DNA of 64,000 nt from DATIRA01 sp963766505 (lineage in GTDB: Bacteria; Pseudomonadota; Gammaproteobacteria; Steroidobacterales; Steroidobacteraceae): NCBI GenBank assembly GCA_963766505.1, contig CAVYAL010000005.1, forward strand, positions 496,001 to 560,000. Reading direction: 5' to 3'. This document shows, piece by piece, positions 52,934 to 64,000 of the stretch; the first letter of the stretch is position 1, and each line of letters starts with the position of its first letter. Both the position numbers and the translations under genes were made by a program. The notes beneath the pieces were generated by a model. The model was not told where the DNA came from, made no database searches, and was given only the letters and a program-made list of their open reading frames with translations.

Positions 52934-54187
52934 ATGTCACTCCTCGTCATCGGCATCAACCACCGAACGGCACCGGTCGAGGTGCGTGAACGCGTGGTAT
53001 TCGAAGCGACGCGACTCCCGGATGCGCTCCGCGAGCTGCGATCCCTGCCCGATGTCGAGGAGTCGATCATCGTGTCGACCTGCAACCGTACCGAGATCTA
53101 CTGCGTCTCGGAGGCCGGCCAGGTCGAGCTGGGCAAGTGGCTGGCGAGCTACCACCAGCTGGGGACCGACATCCACCACTGCCTGTACCAGCACCGCGAG
53201 CTCGAGGCGGTTACGCACGTCTTCTCGGTCGCCTCCGGGCTCGACTCGATGATCCTCGGCGAGCCGCAGATCCTCGGGCAGCTGAAGGACGCATACCGCA
53301 CCGCGAAGCAGGCCGGCACCGCCGGACCGATGCTGAACCGCCTGTTCCAGGCGGCGTTCTCGGTAGCCAAGCGCGTCAGGACCGAGACCAAGATCGGCGC
53401 CAACGCAGTCTCGGTCGCGTCAGCCGCCGTCACCATGGCCAGGACGGTGTTCGCGAGCTTCGACTCGCGTACCGCGCTGCTGGTGGGCGCAGGCGAGACC
53501 ATCACGCTCGCGGCCAGGCACCTGCACGCGGACGGCCTGCGCCGCATCATCGTGGCCAACCGCAGCGTCGAGCGTGCGCATGAGCTGGCCCGGGAATTCC
53601 AGGGCTACGCGATCAGCCTGGAGGAAATCCCTACCCACCTGCGCGAGGCAGACATCGTGATCGCCTCTACGGCCAGCCCGAACGTGATCATCACGCGAGA
53701 AATGGCGCAGCAGGCGCTGCGTGCGCGCAAGCGGCGGCCGATGTTCATGGTGGACATCGCCGTGCCGCGGGACATCGACGCGCGGATCGCAGAGCTCGAG
53801 GACGTGTACCTGTTCACGATCGACGACCTGCAGAACGTGGTCAACGAGAATCTCGAGGGTCGCCGGCAGGCCGCGCAGGAAGCCGGGAACCTGATCTCGA
53901 ACGAAGTGAGCCGCTTCGCGCTCGCGCTGCGGACGCGGGACGCGGCGCCGACGATACGGCGGCTCCGCGAGGAGGCGGACAGGGCGCGGCAGCTCACGCT
54001 CGAGCAGGCGCGGCGCATGCTGGCGCAGGGACGCAGTCCCGAGGAAACGATGGAGTTCCTTGCGAACACGCTGACGAACCGGCTGATCCATCCGCCCAGC
54101 CAGCAGCTGCGCGACGCCGCGGAGCAGGGCGATGCGGATCTGATCGAGACCATCGTCCGCATCTACCGCCTCGACCAGGATTCATGA
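52934..54187 (+). CDS. hemA: Glutamyl-tRNA reductase HemA
   Basis: 417 residues. LLVIGINHRTAPVEVRERV at the N-terminus, the catalytic Cys50 in IIVSTCNRTEIY, FSVASGLDSMILGEPQILGQ, and the NADPH site ALLVGAGETITLAARHL. The C-terminal dimerisation helices end in IVRIYRLDQDS. It reduces glutamyl-tRNA to glutamate semialdehyde, the first step of tetrapyrrole synthesis. The stop overlaps the prfA start by 4 bases (ATGA). Confidence 0.96.
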   Translation: MSLLVIGINHRTAPVEVRERVVFEATRLPDALRELRSLPDVEESIIVSTCNRTEIYCVSEAGQVELGKWLASYHQLGTDIHHCLYQHRELEAVTHVFSVASGLDSMILGEPQILGQLKDAYRTAKQAGTAGPMLNRLFQAAFSVAKRVRTETKIGANAVSVASAAVTMARTVFASFDSRTALLVGAGETITLAARHLHADGLRRIIVANRSVERAHELAREFQGYAISLEEIPTHLREADIVIASTASPNVIITREMAQQALRARKRRPMFMVDIAVPRDIDARIAELEDVYLFTIDDLQNVVNENLEGRRQAAQEAGNLISNEVSRFALALRTRDAAPTIRRLREEADRARQLTLEQARRMLAQGRSPEETMEFLANTLTNRLIHPPSQQLRDAAEQGDADLIETIVRIYRLDQDS

Positions 54188-55263
54188 AGGAGTCGATCCG
54201 CCGGCGGCTCGAGCGGAGCTTCGAGCGTTTCGAGGAGCTGAGCGCGCTGCTCGCGGACCCGGACGTAATCGGCGAACCAGCTCGCTTCCGGGACCTTTCG
54301 GTCGAATACGCGCGGCTCGAGCCGGTCGCCGAGCGCTTCAGGGCGCTGCAGAGCCTCGAGACGGAGCGGGATTACGCCCGCGAGCTGCTGCGCGGGGCCG
54401 ATGCCTCGCTGCGGGAACTCGCGGGGGCGGAACTCGAGGAACTCGACGGACGCATCGAGAGCGAAGGGCTGGAGCTGACGCGCCTGCTGGTTCCGCGGGA
54501 TCCCCGTGACGACAGCAACATCTTTCTCGAGATACGCGCCGGCACCGGCGGCGACGAGGCAGCGATCTTCGCGGGCGACCTGTTCCGCATGTATACCCGC
54601 TATGCCGAGCGGCAGGGCTGGCGGGTGGAGGTGCTGAGCGAGAGCCCGGGCGAGCACGGCGGTTATCGCGAGATCATCAGCCGCGTCGTCGGCAGCGGCG
54701 CCTATTCGAAGCTGAAATTCGAATCCGGTACGCACCGCGTACAGCGCGTGCCGGCGACCGAGGCGCAGGGCCGGATACACACCTCCGCCTGTACGGTGGC
54801 GATCCTGCCCGAGCTGCCCGAAGTCGGGCAGGTCGAGATCAATCCCGCGGAGCTGCGCATCGACACCTACCGTGCCTCGGGCGCCGGCGGGCAGCACGTG
54901 AACAAGACCGACTCGGCGATCCGGATCACCCACCTGCCGACCGGGATCGTCGTCGAATGCCAGGACGAGCGCTCACAGCACAAGAACCGCTCGCGGGCGA
55001 TGTCGCTGTTGCGCTCGCGGCTGCTGGAGGCCGAGCAGCAGAAGCAGGTCCGCCAGCAGGCACAGGAACGCAAGCTGCAGGTCGGTAGCGGCGACCGCTC
55101 GCAGCGGATCCGCACCTACAACTACCCGCAGGGCCGCGTGACCGACCACCGAATCAACCTCACGCAGTACCAGCTGCCGGAGCTGTTGGACGGATCGCTC
55201 GACCTGGTGGTCGAACCGCTGCAGCAGGAATGGCGCGCCGAGCAGCTCGCAAGCCTGGAGTAG
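54184..55263 (+). CDS. prfA: Peptide chain release factor 1
   Basis: 359 residues. Codon-recognition PAT motif at 190-192 (RVPATEAQGRIHTS) and the catalytic GGQ at 235-237 in ASGAGGQHVNKTDSAIRITH. It recognises UAA and UAG and triggers hydrolysis of the nascent chain. Encoded between hemA and the methyltransferase that modifies its GGQ glutamine, an ordinary gammaproteobacterial order. ATG 54184 overlaps the hemA stop. Confidence 0.97.
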   Translation: MKESIRRRLERSFERFEELSALLADPDVIGEPARFRDLSVEYARLEPVAERFRALQSLETERDYARELLRGADASLRELAGAELEELDGRIESEGLELTRLLVPRDPRDDSNIFLEIRAGTGGDEAAIFAGDLFRMYTRYAERQGWRVEVLSESPGEHGGYREIISRVVGSGAYSKLKFESGTHRVQRVPATEAQGRIHTSACTVAILPELPEVGQVEINPAELRIDTYRASGAGGQHVNKTDSAIRITHLPTGIVVECQDERSQHKNRSRAMSLLRSRLLEAEQQKQVRQQAQERKLQVGSGDRSQRIRTYNYPQGRVTDHRINLTQYQLPELLDGSLDLVVEPLQQEWRAEQLASLE

Positions 55264-55272
55264 CAGCAGCCC

Positions 55273-56127
55273 GTGGCCTTCTCCATCGATGAGTTGCTGG
55301 AACAGGGACGGGCGAGGCTCGCGCGCATCGCCGAGGATCCAGGTCATGAATCGGAGATCCTGCTCGCCGCGGTCCTCGGCCGGAACCGGGCCTACCTGAA
55401 GGCACATCCGCAGATGCGGCTGCTCGAATCCGATACGATCGCCCGGTACGAGTCGCTGCTGACCCGCAGGGCCCGCGGGGAACCGGTAGCGTACCTGCTC
55501 GGCGAACAGGAATTCTGGTCGCTGCCGCTCGAGGTAGATCCGGCCGTGCTGATCCCGCGCCCCGAGACGGAGCTGGTCGTCGAGCGCTCGCTCGCGCACC
55601 TGCCGGCGAATTCGACGGCCGCCGTGCTGGACCTTGCCGCCGGCAGTGGCGCGATCGCGGTCGCGATCGCCCACGAGCGTCCCGGCTGCCGGGTGATCGG
55701 CACGGATTCCTCGCCAGCAGTGGTCGAGCTCGCGCGCCGCAACGCGGCGCGTAACCGTCTCGAGCGGGTCGAGTTCCGCGCAGGCGACTGGTACGAGCCG
55801 GTGCGCGGCGAGCGCTTCGAGCTGATTGCGAGCAACCCCCCCTACATCGCCGAGGACGACCCCCGAATCGAAGACTCCGTGCGGCGATTCGAGCCGCACG
55901 ACGCATTGTTCGCCGGGCCTACGGGACTCGACGCTCTGTCATCCGTGATCGCCGGCGCGCCGGACCACCTGCTGGACCACGGCTGGCTGGTGCTGGAGCA
56001 CGGCGACCTGCAGGGGCCGGACGTGCGCAGCATGCTCGCCACAAGGGGCTTCGACTCCGTCGAGACCCACCGGGACCTGGCCGGCCGTGAGCGCTGCACC
56101 GAAGCGCGATGGTCGTTCAGCGCGTGA
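55273..56127 (+). CDS. prmC: Release factor glutamine methyltransferase PrmC
   Basis: 284 residues. An N-terminal helical domain contains PVAYLLGEQEFWSLPLEVDP. SAM-binding motif VLDLAAGSGAIAVAIA at 118-133, and the catalytic NPPY at 188-191 in LIASNPPYIAEDD. It methylates the GGQ glutamine of RF1/RF2. The start is GTG 55273-55275, 9 bases after the prfA stop. Confidence 0.95.
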   Translation: MAFSIDELLEQGRARLARIAEDPGHESEILLAAVLGRNRAYLKAHPQMRLLESDTIARYESLLTRRARGEPVAYLLGEQEFWSLPLEVDPAVLIPRPETELVVERSLAHLPANSTAAVLDLAAGSGAIAVAIAHERPGCRVIGTDSSPAVVELARRNAARNRLERVEFRAGDWYEPVRGERFELIASNPPYIAEDDPRIEDSVRRFEPHDALFAGPTGLDALSSVIAGAPDHLLDHGWLVLEHGDLQGPDVRSMLATRGFDSVETHRDLAGRERCTEARWSFSA

Positions 56128-56197
56128 GACGGGGCGTGACTTTCCTGCCGGGGCCGGCCACTATCTGTCCGATCAAAACTGGCTGGCAGCGCAAAGA

Positions 56198-56701
56198 ATG
56201 ACCAAGCACGTACGATTCGAGACTTCGCTGGGCGACTTCACGGTCGAGCTCTACGAGGAGGATGCACCCGCCACGGTGGAGAATTTCCTGCGCTACGTCG
56301 ACGACGGCCATTTCGACGGCACGGTGTTCCACCGGGTGATCCCGGGCTTCGTGGTCCAGGGAGGCGGGCTGACCGCCGAAATGCGCCAGAAGCCGACGCG
56401 TTCTCCGATCCGCAACGAAGCCGACAACGGCCTGAAGAATCGCCGCGGCACGCTGTCGATGGCCCGCACCAACGATCCGCACAGCGCGACCTCGCAGTTC
56501 TTCGTGAACCTTGTGGACAACATAGCGCTGGACCCCGGTCGCGGCGGCGCAGGCTATGCGGTGTTCGGCTGCATCAGCGACGGCATGGCCATCGTGGACC
56601 AGATGGCCACGGTCCCTACGGGCAACAAGGGCATGCACCAGGACGTGCCGCGCGAGCCCATCCTGGTCAGCAAGGCCAGCCGCGTTCCCGAAGACGCCTG
56701 A
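56198..56701 (+). CDS. ppiB: Peptidyl-prolyl cis-trans isomerase, cyclophilin type
   Basis: 167 residues with no signal peptide, so cytoplasmic (PpiB-type). VRFETSLGDFTVELYEEDAP, the catalytic Arg in FHRVIPGFVVQGGG, and MARTNDPHSATSQFFVNL are conserved. It accelerates proline isomerisation during folding. ATG 56198-56200 was chosen; the frame extends upstream through the prmC end but that part is not conserved in character. Confidence 0.94.
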   Translation: MTKHVRFETSLGDFTVELYEEDAPATVENFLRYVDDGHFDGTVFHRVIPGFVVQGGGLTAEMRQKPTRSPIRNEADNGLKNRRGTLSMARTNDPHSATSQFFVNLVDNIALDPGRGGAGYAVFGCISDGMAIVDQMATVPTGNKGMHQDVPREPILVSKASRVPEDA

Positions 56702-56717
56702 CGGCCCCCCGGCACAG

Positions 56718-57452
56718 ATGCCGCAGCGCAAACGCGGCCTCGCCCGGCGCGCGCTGCGCGGAGTGCTGGTCTTCGCTGCGGCCTGGGCGGCCCTGACGCT
56801 CGCGGTGGTGGTCGCGCTGCGCTTCGTCGATCCCCCGACCACGGCCTTCATGCTGCAGGGCCGGATCGCTGCGCTGATCGAGGAACCGCAGGGCTACCGC
56901 TTCGGCTACGAGTGGCGGGACTGGGACAGCATCTCCAGGCAGGCGGCGCTGGCCGTCGTCGCCGCCGAGGACCAGAAGTTTCCCGTTCACCACGGCTTCG
57001 ATTTCGAGCAGATCGATCGGGCGCTTGCCGATCGCGAGCGCGGCGGAAGAACGCGCGGCGCCAGCACCATCACCCAGCAGGTCGCGAAAAACCTTTTCCT
57101 GTGGCCCGGGCGGAGCCTGTTCCGCAAGGGGCTCGAGGCGGGCCTGACCGTGCTGATCGAAATCGCCTGGAGCAAGCGACGCATCCTGGAGGTGTACCTG
57201 AACGTGGCGGAGTTCGGCCCCGGCACCTACGGTGTCCAGGCGGCGAGCCGCCGGTATTTCGGCAAGGACGCCGCGGCACTGTCCCGCTCGGAGTCCGCGC
57301 TGCTCGCGGCCGTGCTGCCGGCGCCGCGACGCTACAGCGTATCGAGTCCGTCGCGGTACGTTCGCAATCGCCAGGGCTGGATCGAGCGGCAGATGTCGGC
57401 GCTGGGCGGAACCGACTACCTTCAGGGCCTCGATCCCCGCAAGCGCTCCTGA
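56718..57452 (+). CDS. mtgA: Monofunctional peptidoglycan glycosyltransferase MtgA
   Basis: 244 residues. Transmembrane anchor at about 14-36 (GVLVFAAAWAALTLAVVVAL). Family 51 glycosyltransferase motifs: AVVAAEDQKFPVHHGFD with the catalytic Glu84, GASTITQQVAKNLFLW, and SKRRILEVYLNVAEFGPGTY. It polymerises lipid II into glycan strands at the inner membrane. ATG 56718-56720, 16 bases after ppiB. Convergent with metH, 44 bases away. Confidence 0.94.
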   Translation: MPQRKRGLARRALRGVLVFAAAWAALTLAVVVALRFVDPPTTAFMLQGRIAALIEEPQGYRFGYEWRDWDSISRQAALAVVAAEDQKFPVHHGFDFEQIDRALADRERGGRTRGASTITQQVAKNLFLWPGRSLFRKGLEAGLTVLIEIAWSKRRILEVYLNVAEFGPGTYGVQAASRRYFGKDAAALSRSESALLAAVLPAPRRYSVSSPSRYVRNRQGWIERQMSALGGTDYLQGLDPRKRS

Positions 57453-57496
57453 CGACCGGAACCGGCCAGGGGGACCGCCGGCGCTCCGGCAGGATT

Positions 57497-61198
<3,702 letters not shown>

Positions 61199-61200
61199 GA

Positions 61201-62124
61201 TCAGACTCCCGCCTGCGCGAGCGCTGCCGGCGCGCGCACGCCCAGCGCGTGGCAGATCGCATAGGCGAGCTCCGCCCGGTTGAGCGTGTAGAAATGGAAC
61301 TCCTGCACGCCGTGCTGCTGCAGGCGACGCACCTGCTCGATCGCGAAGCTCGCGGCGATCAGGCGCCGCGTCTCGGGATCGTCGTCGAGCCCTTCGAACC
61401 TGTCCTGCAGCCACTGCGGGACGCTTGCTCCGCAGCGCTTCGCGAAGCGCAGCATCTGCGGGAATCGGGTGATGGGCAGGATACCGGGCACGATCTCGGC
61501 CTCGAGTCCCGCCGCGGCACAGCGGTCCCGGAAACGCAGGAATGCATCGGTGTCGAAGAAAAACTGGGTGATGGCTCGAGTCGCTCCCGCGTCGATCTTC
61601 GCGCGCAGGTTGTCGAGATCGAAGTCCGCGCTTGGAGCCTCGGGATGCACCTCGGGGTACGCCGCGACCGAGATCTCGAAGTCGCCGACGCTCTTCAGGC
61701 CCCTGACCAGGTCCACTGCGTACGGGAAGCCGTCCGGGTGCGGGACATAGCCGGCCTGGCCAGACGGCGCGTCGCCGCGCAGCGCGACGATGTGCCGCAC
61801 GCCCGAGTCCCAGTAGGAGCGCGCGATGTCGAGGATCTCGCCGCGGGGGGCGCCGACACAGGTGAGGTGCGGTGCCGCAGTGAGCGGCGTCTCGCGCAGG
61901 ATGCGCGTCACGACGTTGTGCGTACGCTCGCGCGTGGAACCATCCGCTCCGTAGGTCACCGAGACGAAGCGCGGCCCGAGCGGCGCCAGTCGCTGGATGG
62001 ACGCCCAGAGGGTCCGCTCCATGTCCGGGTCGTTCGGCGGGAAGAACTCGAAGGACACCGAGACCGGTCCGCGTCCGCCGGCAGACGCGCCTTCGGCAAT
62101 CCCGTGCATATCGCTCGTTTCCAT
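61201..62124 (-). CDS. metF: Methylenetetrahydrofolate reductase MetF
   Basis: 307 residues, TIM barrel. VSVSFEFFPPNDPDMERTLW at the start, FVSVTYGADGSTRERTHNVV, HIVALRGDAPSG and ITQFFFDTDAFLRFRDRC are conserved FAD and folate contacts. It provides methyl-THF to MetH, encoded 2 bases downstream. It starts 42 bases after the ArsR-methyltransferase gene, so the three genes form one operon. ATG 62122-62124 (a later ATG five codons in is possible). Confidence 0.95.
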   Translation of the reverse strand: METSDMHGIAEGASAGGRGPVSVSFEFFPPNDPDMERTLWASIQRLAPLGPRFVSVTYGADGSTRERTHNVVTRILRETPLTAAPHLTCVGAPRGEILDIARSYWDSGVRHIVALRGDAPSGQAGYVPHPDGFPYAVDLVRGLKSVGDFEISVAAYPEVHPEAPSADFDLDNLRAKIDAGATRAITQFFFDTDAFLRFRDRCAAAGLEAEIVPGILPITRFPQMLRFAKRCGASVPQWLQDRFEGLDDDPETRRLIAASFAIEQVRRLQQHGVQEFHFYTLNRAELAYAICHALGVRAPAALAQAGV

Positions 62125-62166
62125 TTCAGCCTGCTCCGTTCTGTTAGCCCGAGCCGTTGCGCGGTC

Positions 62167-63066
62167 TCATGCAGCCGCCCTGCCCTGGTCGGCTTCCGCG
62201 ATCGCCACCAGCAGGTGCGAGCCGCCGGTGTCGACCGGCCGGATACGCTCGCAGCGCAGCCCTGCGAGCGAGCTCCACTCGCGGAGCACTGCCAGCGGGT
62301 TGCCATCGGTCGTGCGCAACGCCAGGGCCTCGTAGTCCTCGACCAGCACGAGCCGTCCGCCCGGGCCGAGCAGCCGCCGCGCCTCGCCGAGCACTTGCTC
62401 CGGCCGTTCGCAGGTCGAAAGCACGCGGTCGATCAGCATCACGTCGAACCCTGCCGCCTCGGTAGCGACGGACTGCAGCGTGCCCTGCTGCAGCACGCAA
62501 TGCGCAAGACCGCTGCCGTGCAACGCGATCCGGGCGTGCTGAACCGCCGCTCGCGATTCGCTGAGGCCAAGCACGCGACGCGCCAGCGGGGCCAGCACGC
62601 GCAGCATCGTGGTCGGATCGGCACCCACGTACAGCAGCGAATCGAAGTTGCGGCCGCCGATTTCCGCCAGCCCGACCTCGGCGAGCTCGCGCCCCTCATC
62701 CGGAGCTGCGCCGGCAGCCGCCCCTGCTTCCCTGGCTGCCAGCACCGCGGCTGCCCGTTGGCGATCCCGCAGCAACTGAGGATCCGCAGGGTCGAGCAGC
62801 CCCAGCAGCGTCCGGGCAAGGTCGGCGCCGGCACCGTCTGCGGCCATCCTGTAGTAGACCCAGTGCAGCTCCCGGAAGCGCTCGAGCAGGCCCGCCTCGC
62901 GCATGACCCGCAGGTGCCGGGATACTCGCGGCTGGCTTTGCTCCAGTATCGCGCTCAGCTCCGAGACCGCGTACTGCGCTTCGGACAACAGGCCAAGCAG
63001 GCGAAGTCGACTCGGGTCCGCAATGGCCTTGAGTCCGCGCAGGAGCTGCTGCTGTGGTTGGAACAT
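62167..63066 (-). CDS. ArsR-family regulator fused to a SAM-methyltransferase-like domain (SahR-like)
   Basis: 299 residues. Residues 5-90 are an ArsR winged helix (LKAIADPSRLRLLGLLSEAQ and QSQPRVSRHLRVMREAGLL). Residues about 125-295 are a Rossmann methyltransferase-like domain (LLYVGADPTTMLRVLAPLA, DVMLIDRVLSTCERPEQVLG). It lacks the arsenic or zinc cysteine pairs. ArsR-type regulators in front of metF/metH are known as SahR, responding to S-adenosylhomocysteine, and I infer that role. Start: ATG 63064-63066, though an in-frame ATG at 63082-63084 is possible. A dyad overlaps its promoter. Confidence 0.85.
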   Translation of the reverse strand: MFQPQQQLLRGLKAIADPSRLRLLGLLSEAQYAVSELSAILEQSQPRVSRHLRVMREAGLLERFRELHWVYYRMAADGAGADLARTLLGLLDPADPQLLRDRQRAAAVLAAREAGAAAGAAPDEGRELAEVGLAEIGGRNFDSLLYVGADPTTMLRVLAPLARRVLGLSESRAAVQHARIALHGSGLAHCVLQQGTLQSVATEAAGFDVMLIDRVLSTCERPEQVLGEARRLLGPGGRLVLVEDYEALALRTTDGNPLAVLREWSSLAGLRCERIRPVDTGGSHLLVAIAEADQGRAAA

Positions 63067-63071
63067 AGTTG

Positions 63072-63101
63072 CAAATATAAACATTTCCGCATATTTGTCC
63101 A
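63072..63101 (-). promoter_or_regulatory. Promoter with overlapping dyad, upstream of the ArsR-metF-metH operon
   Basis: Minus strand: TGGACA (63096-63101), a 16-base spacer and TATATT (63074-63079). A perfect 7-bp inverted repeat CAAATAT (63072-63078) and ATATTTG (63091-63097) with a 12-base centre covers both boxes. This AT-rich dyad suits an ArsR-family dimer, so autorepression is inferred. The -10 ends only 7 bases before the ATG at 63066, so the transcript might be leaderless. Confidence 0.55.
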
Positions 63102-63193
63102 GCAGACTCCTGCTAATAGCTTGCCAAGCAGGTAGTTGGCGGAGCCGCCCGGTACTCAGCGGCTGGCAGCGAGCGCTGGGAAAGTCGGTGCGC

Positions 63194-64000
63194 CTAGTGA
63201 AGACCGCCGCGCGCAGCGGTCGGGCCAGGGGCGAAAAGCGCGGCCGCATCCACGAGGTCGAAGCGGTACGCCCGACTGCAGAACTCGCAGCGCACCTCGA
63301 CGTGACCGAACTCGGCCAGCACCGAATCGACCTCCTCGCGTCCAAGCGCGCGCAGCATGTCGCCGACGCGCTCCCTGGAGCAGCGACAGCGGAAATACAC
63401 GGGCGCTGGCTCGAACATGCGCAGGTCGTCCCCGGGGAACAGGCGGCGCAGCAGTTCGCGGTCCTCGAGCCGGGCGAGTTCCCCGGCCGTCACCGTCTCG
63501 GTGACGAGCTGGACACGCCGCCAGGCGTCCTCGATTTCCTCTTCCCGGACACCGCCCGACCCGGACTCCTTCACGCCGGCGGGCCGCGCGTTAACCGGCA
63601 GGCGCTGCAGCAGCAGGCCGCTGACACTTTCCTCGTCGGCGCGCAGCCAGAGTCGCGTCGGCAGCTGCTCGGACTGCTCGAAGTAATGGCGCAGGCAGTC
63701 GCCCATGCTGGCGCCCGACAGCGGGACGATGCCCTGGTAGCGACTGGCCTGGTCGCCGGTCTCGATCGTCACCGTCAGGGTTCCGCCACCCGACAGGATG
63801 CGAAGGTCGCGACTATCGGGCACGTCGCGGAACCGCGCGACGGCCCGCATCGCGAGTCCGTCGCTGCACTCGACCAGCATCAGGTGCATCGGTCCTTCGC
63901 CGCGCAGCTGCAGCGACAGCAGCCCCTCGAACTTCAGCGTCGAGGCGAGCAGCGCCGCCGCTGCGACCGCCTCACCCAGGCTGTCGCGGACCTGGGCCGG
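63194..64000 (-). CDS. hslO: Redox-regulated chaperone Hsp33, N-terminus beyond the window
   Basis: The frame runs off the right edge; 269 codons including the stop are present, so only about 20-30 N-terminal residues are missing. Near the edge, SLGEAVAAAALLASTLKFEG matches the Hsp33 core. GGTLTVTIETGDQASRYQGI and PLSGASMGDCLRHYFEQSEQ are typical. The C-terminal zinc redox switch is complete: CRC and CEFC, 31 residues apart. Oxidation of these cysteines activates holdase activity. Same strand as the methionine operon but separated from it by 127 bases. Confidence 0.93.
   Translation of the reverse strand, partial: PAQVRDSLGEAVAAAALLASTLKFEGLLSLQLRGEGPMHLMLVECSDGLAMRAVARFRDVPDSRDLRILSGGGTLTVTIETGDQASRYQGIVPLSGASMGDCLRHYFEQSEQLPTRLWLRADEESVSGLLLQRLPVNARPAGVKESGSGGVREEEIEDAWRRVQLVTETVTAGELARLEDRELLRRLFPGDDLRMFEPAPVYFRCRCSRERVGDMLRALGREEVDSVLAEFGHVEVRCEFCSRAYRFDLVDAAALFAPGPTAARGGLH

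Noticed and set aside
62125..62166. SAH or SAM riboswitch in front of metF
   Set aside because: Only 42 bases separate metF from the upstream gene, and no conserved riboswitch core was recognisable.

Overview
The window is a GC-rich stretch of a bacterial chromosome, densely packed with genes and with no gap above 300 bases. Gene content and order point to a gammaproteobacterium. The series hemA-prfA-prmC, TPR lipoprotein-lolB-ispE-tRNA-Gln-prs-rplY-pth-ychF-tRNA-Met, the fused rlmKL gene and mtgA are typical of that class. The CadC/TolB/TPR regulator and the NTT-like carrier suggest a lineage near Xanthomonadales, Chromatiales or Woeseiales, but this placement is only an inference. Many neighbours overlap by ATGA or GTGA, so operons are tight and translationally coupled. 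I see no insertion sequences, phage genes, rRNA or CRISPR arrays.

Layout. 1-4857: an edge-truncated kinase-like protein, an NTT-type carrier with a C-terminal cadherin-like domain, and a membrane CadC-type regulator. 5012-8198: trans-sulfuration enzyme, omega-amidase and KAT/methionine aminotransferase, a sulfur amino acid and keto-acid repair set. 8199-8455: a spacer filled by two structured inverted repeats. 8456-21221: a large polyamine locus with a polyphosphate glucokinase, a PotFGHI-type ABC transporter with two binding proteins, SpuC, two glutamate-putrescine ligases, PuuD and PuuB. 21265-28943: a cupredoxin-like lipoprotein, GNAT-nitrilase fusion, QueD, RlmKL, DnaQ/GIY-YIG nuclease and AguB. 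29206-36469: DUF937-OmpA protein, AckA, MaoC-Pta fusion, PuuC, PuuR and an omega-aminotransferase. 36545-37267: a TorF-type outer membrane protein.

37491-44598 is the most unusual block. It holds a cupin, a phosphoribosyltransferase, a second PRPP-synthetase-like enzyme, RtcB, archease and a ribosome hibernation factor, together with two COG2187-type kinases, one of them fused to a P-loop kinase. It reads as an RNA-repair, ribosome-protection and PRPP module. 44579-56701 is housekeeping: DAACS symporter, tRNA-Met, YchF, Pth, L25, Prs, tRNA-Gln, IspE, LolB, HemA, RF1, PrmC and cyclophilin. 56718-64000 holds MtgA, the methionine operon (ArsR-methyltransferase regulator, MetF, MetH) and the C-terminal part of Hsp33.

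Together the genes encode uptake of putrescine/spermidine and two routes of putrescine breakdown, by direct transamination (SpuC) and by gamma-glutamylation (PuuA, PuuB, PuuC, PuuD). Both are split between two loci and probably controlled by PuuR. AguB adds a feed from agmatine.
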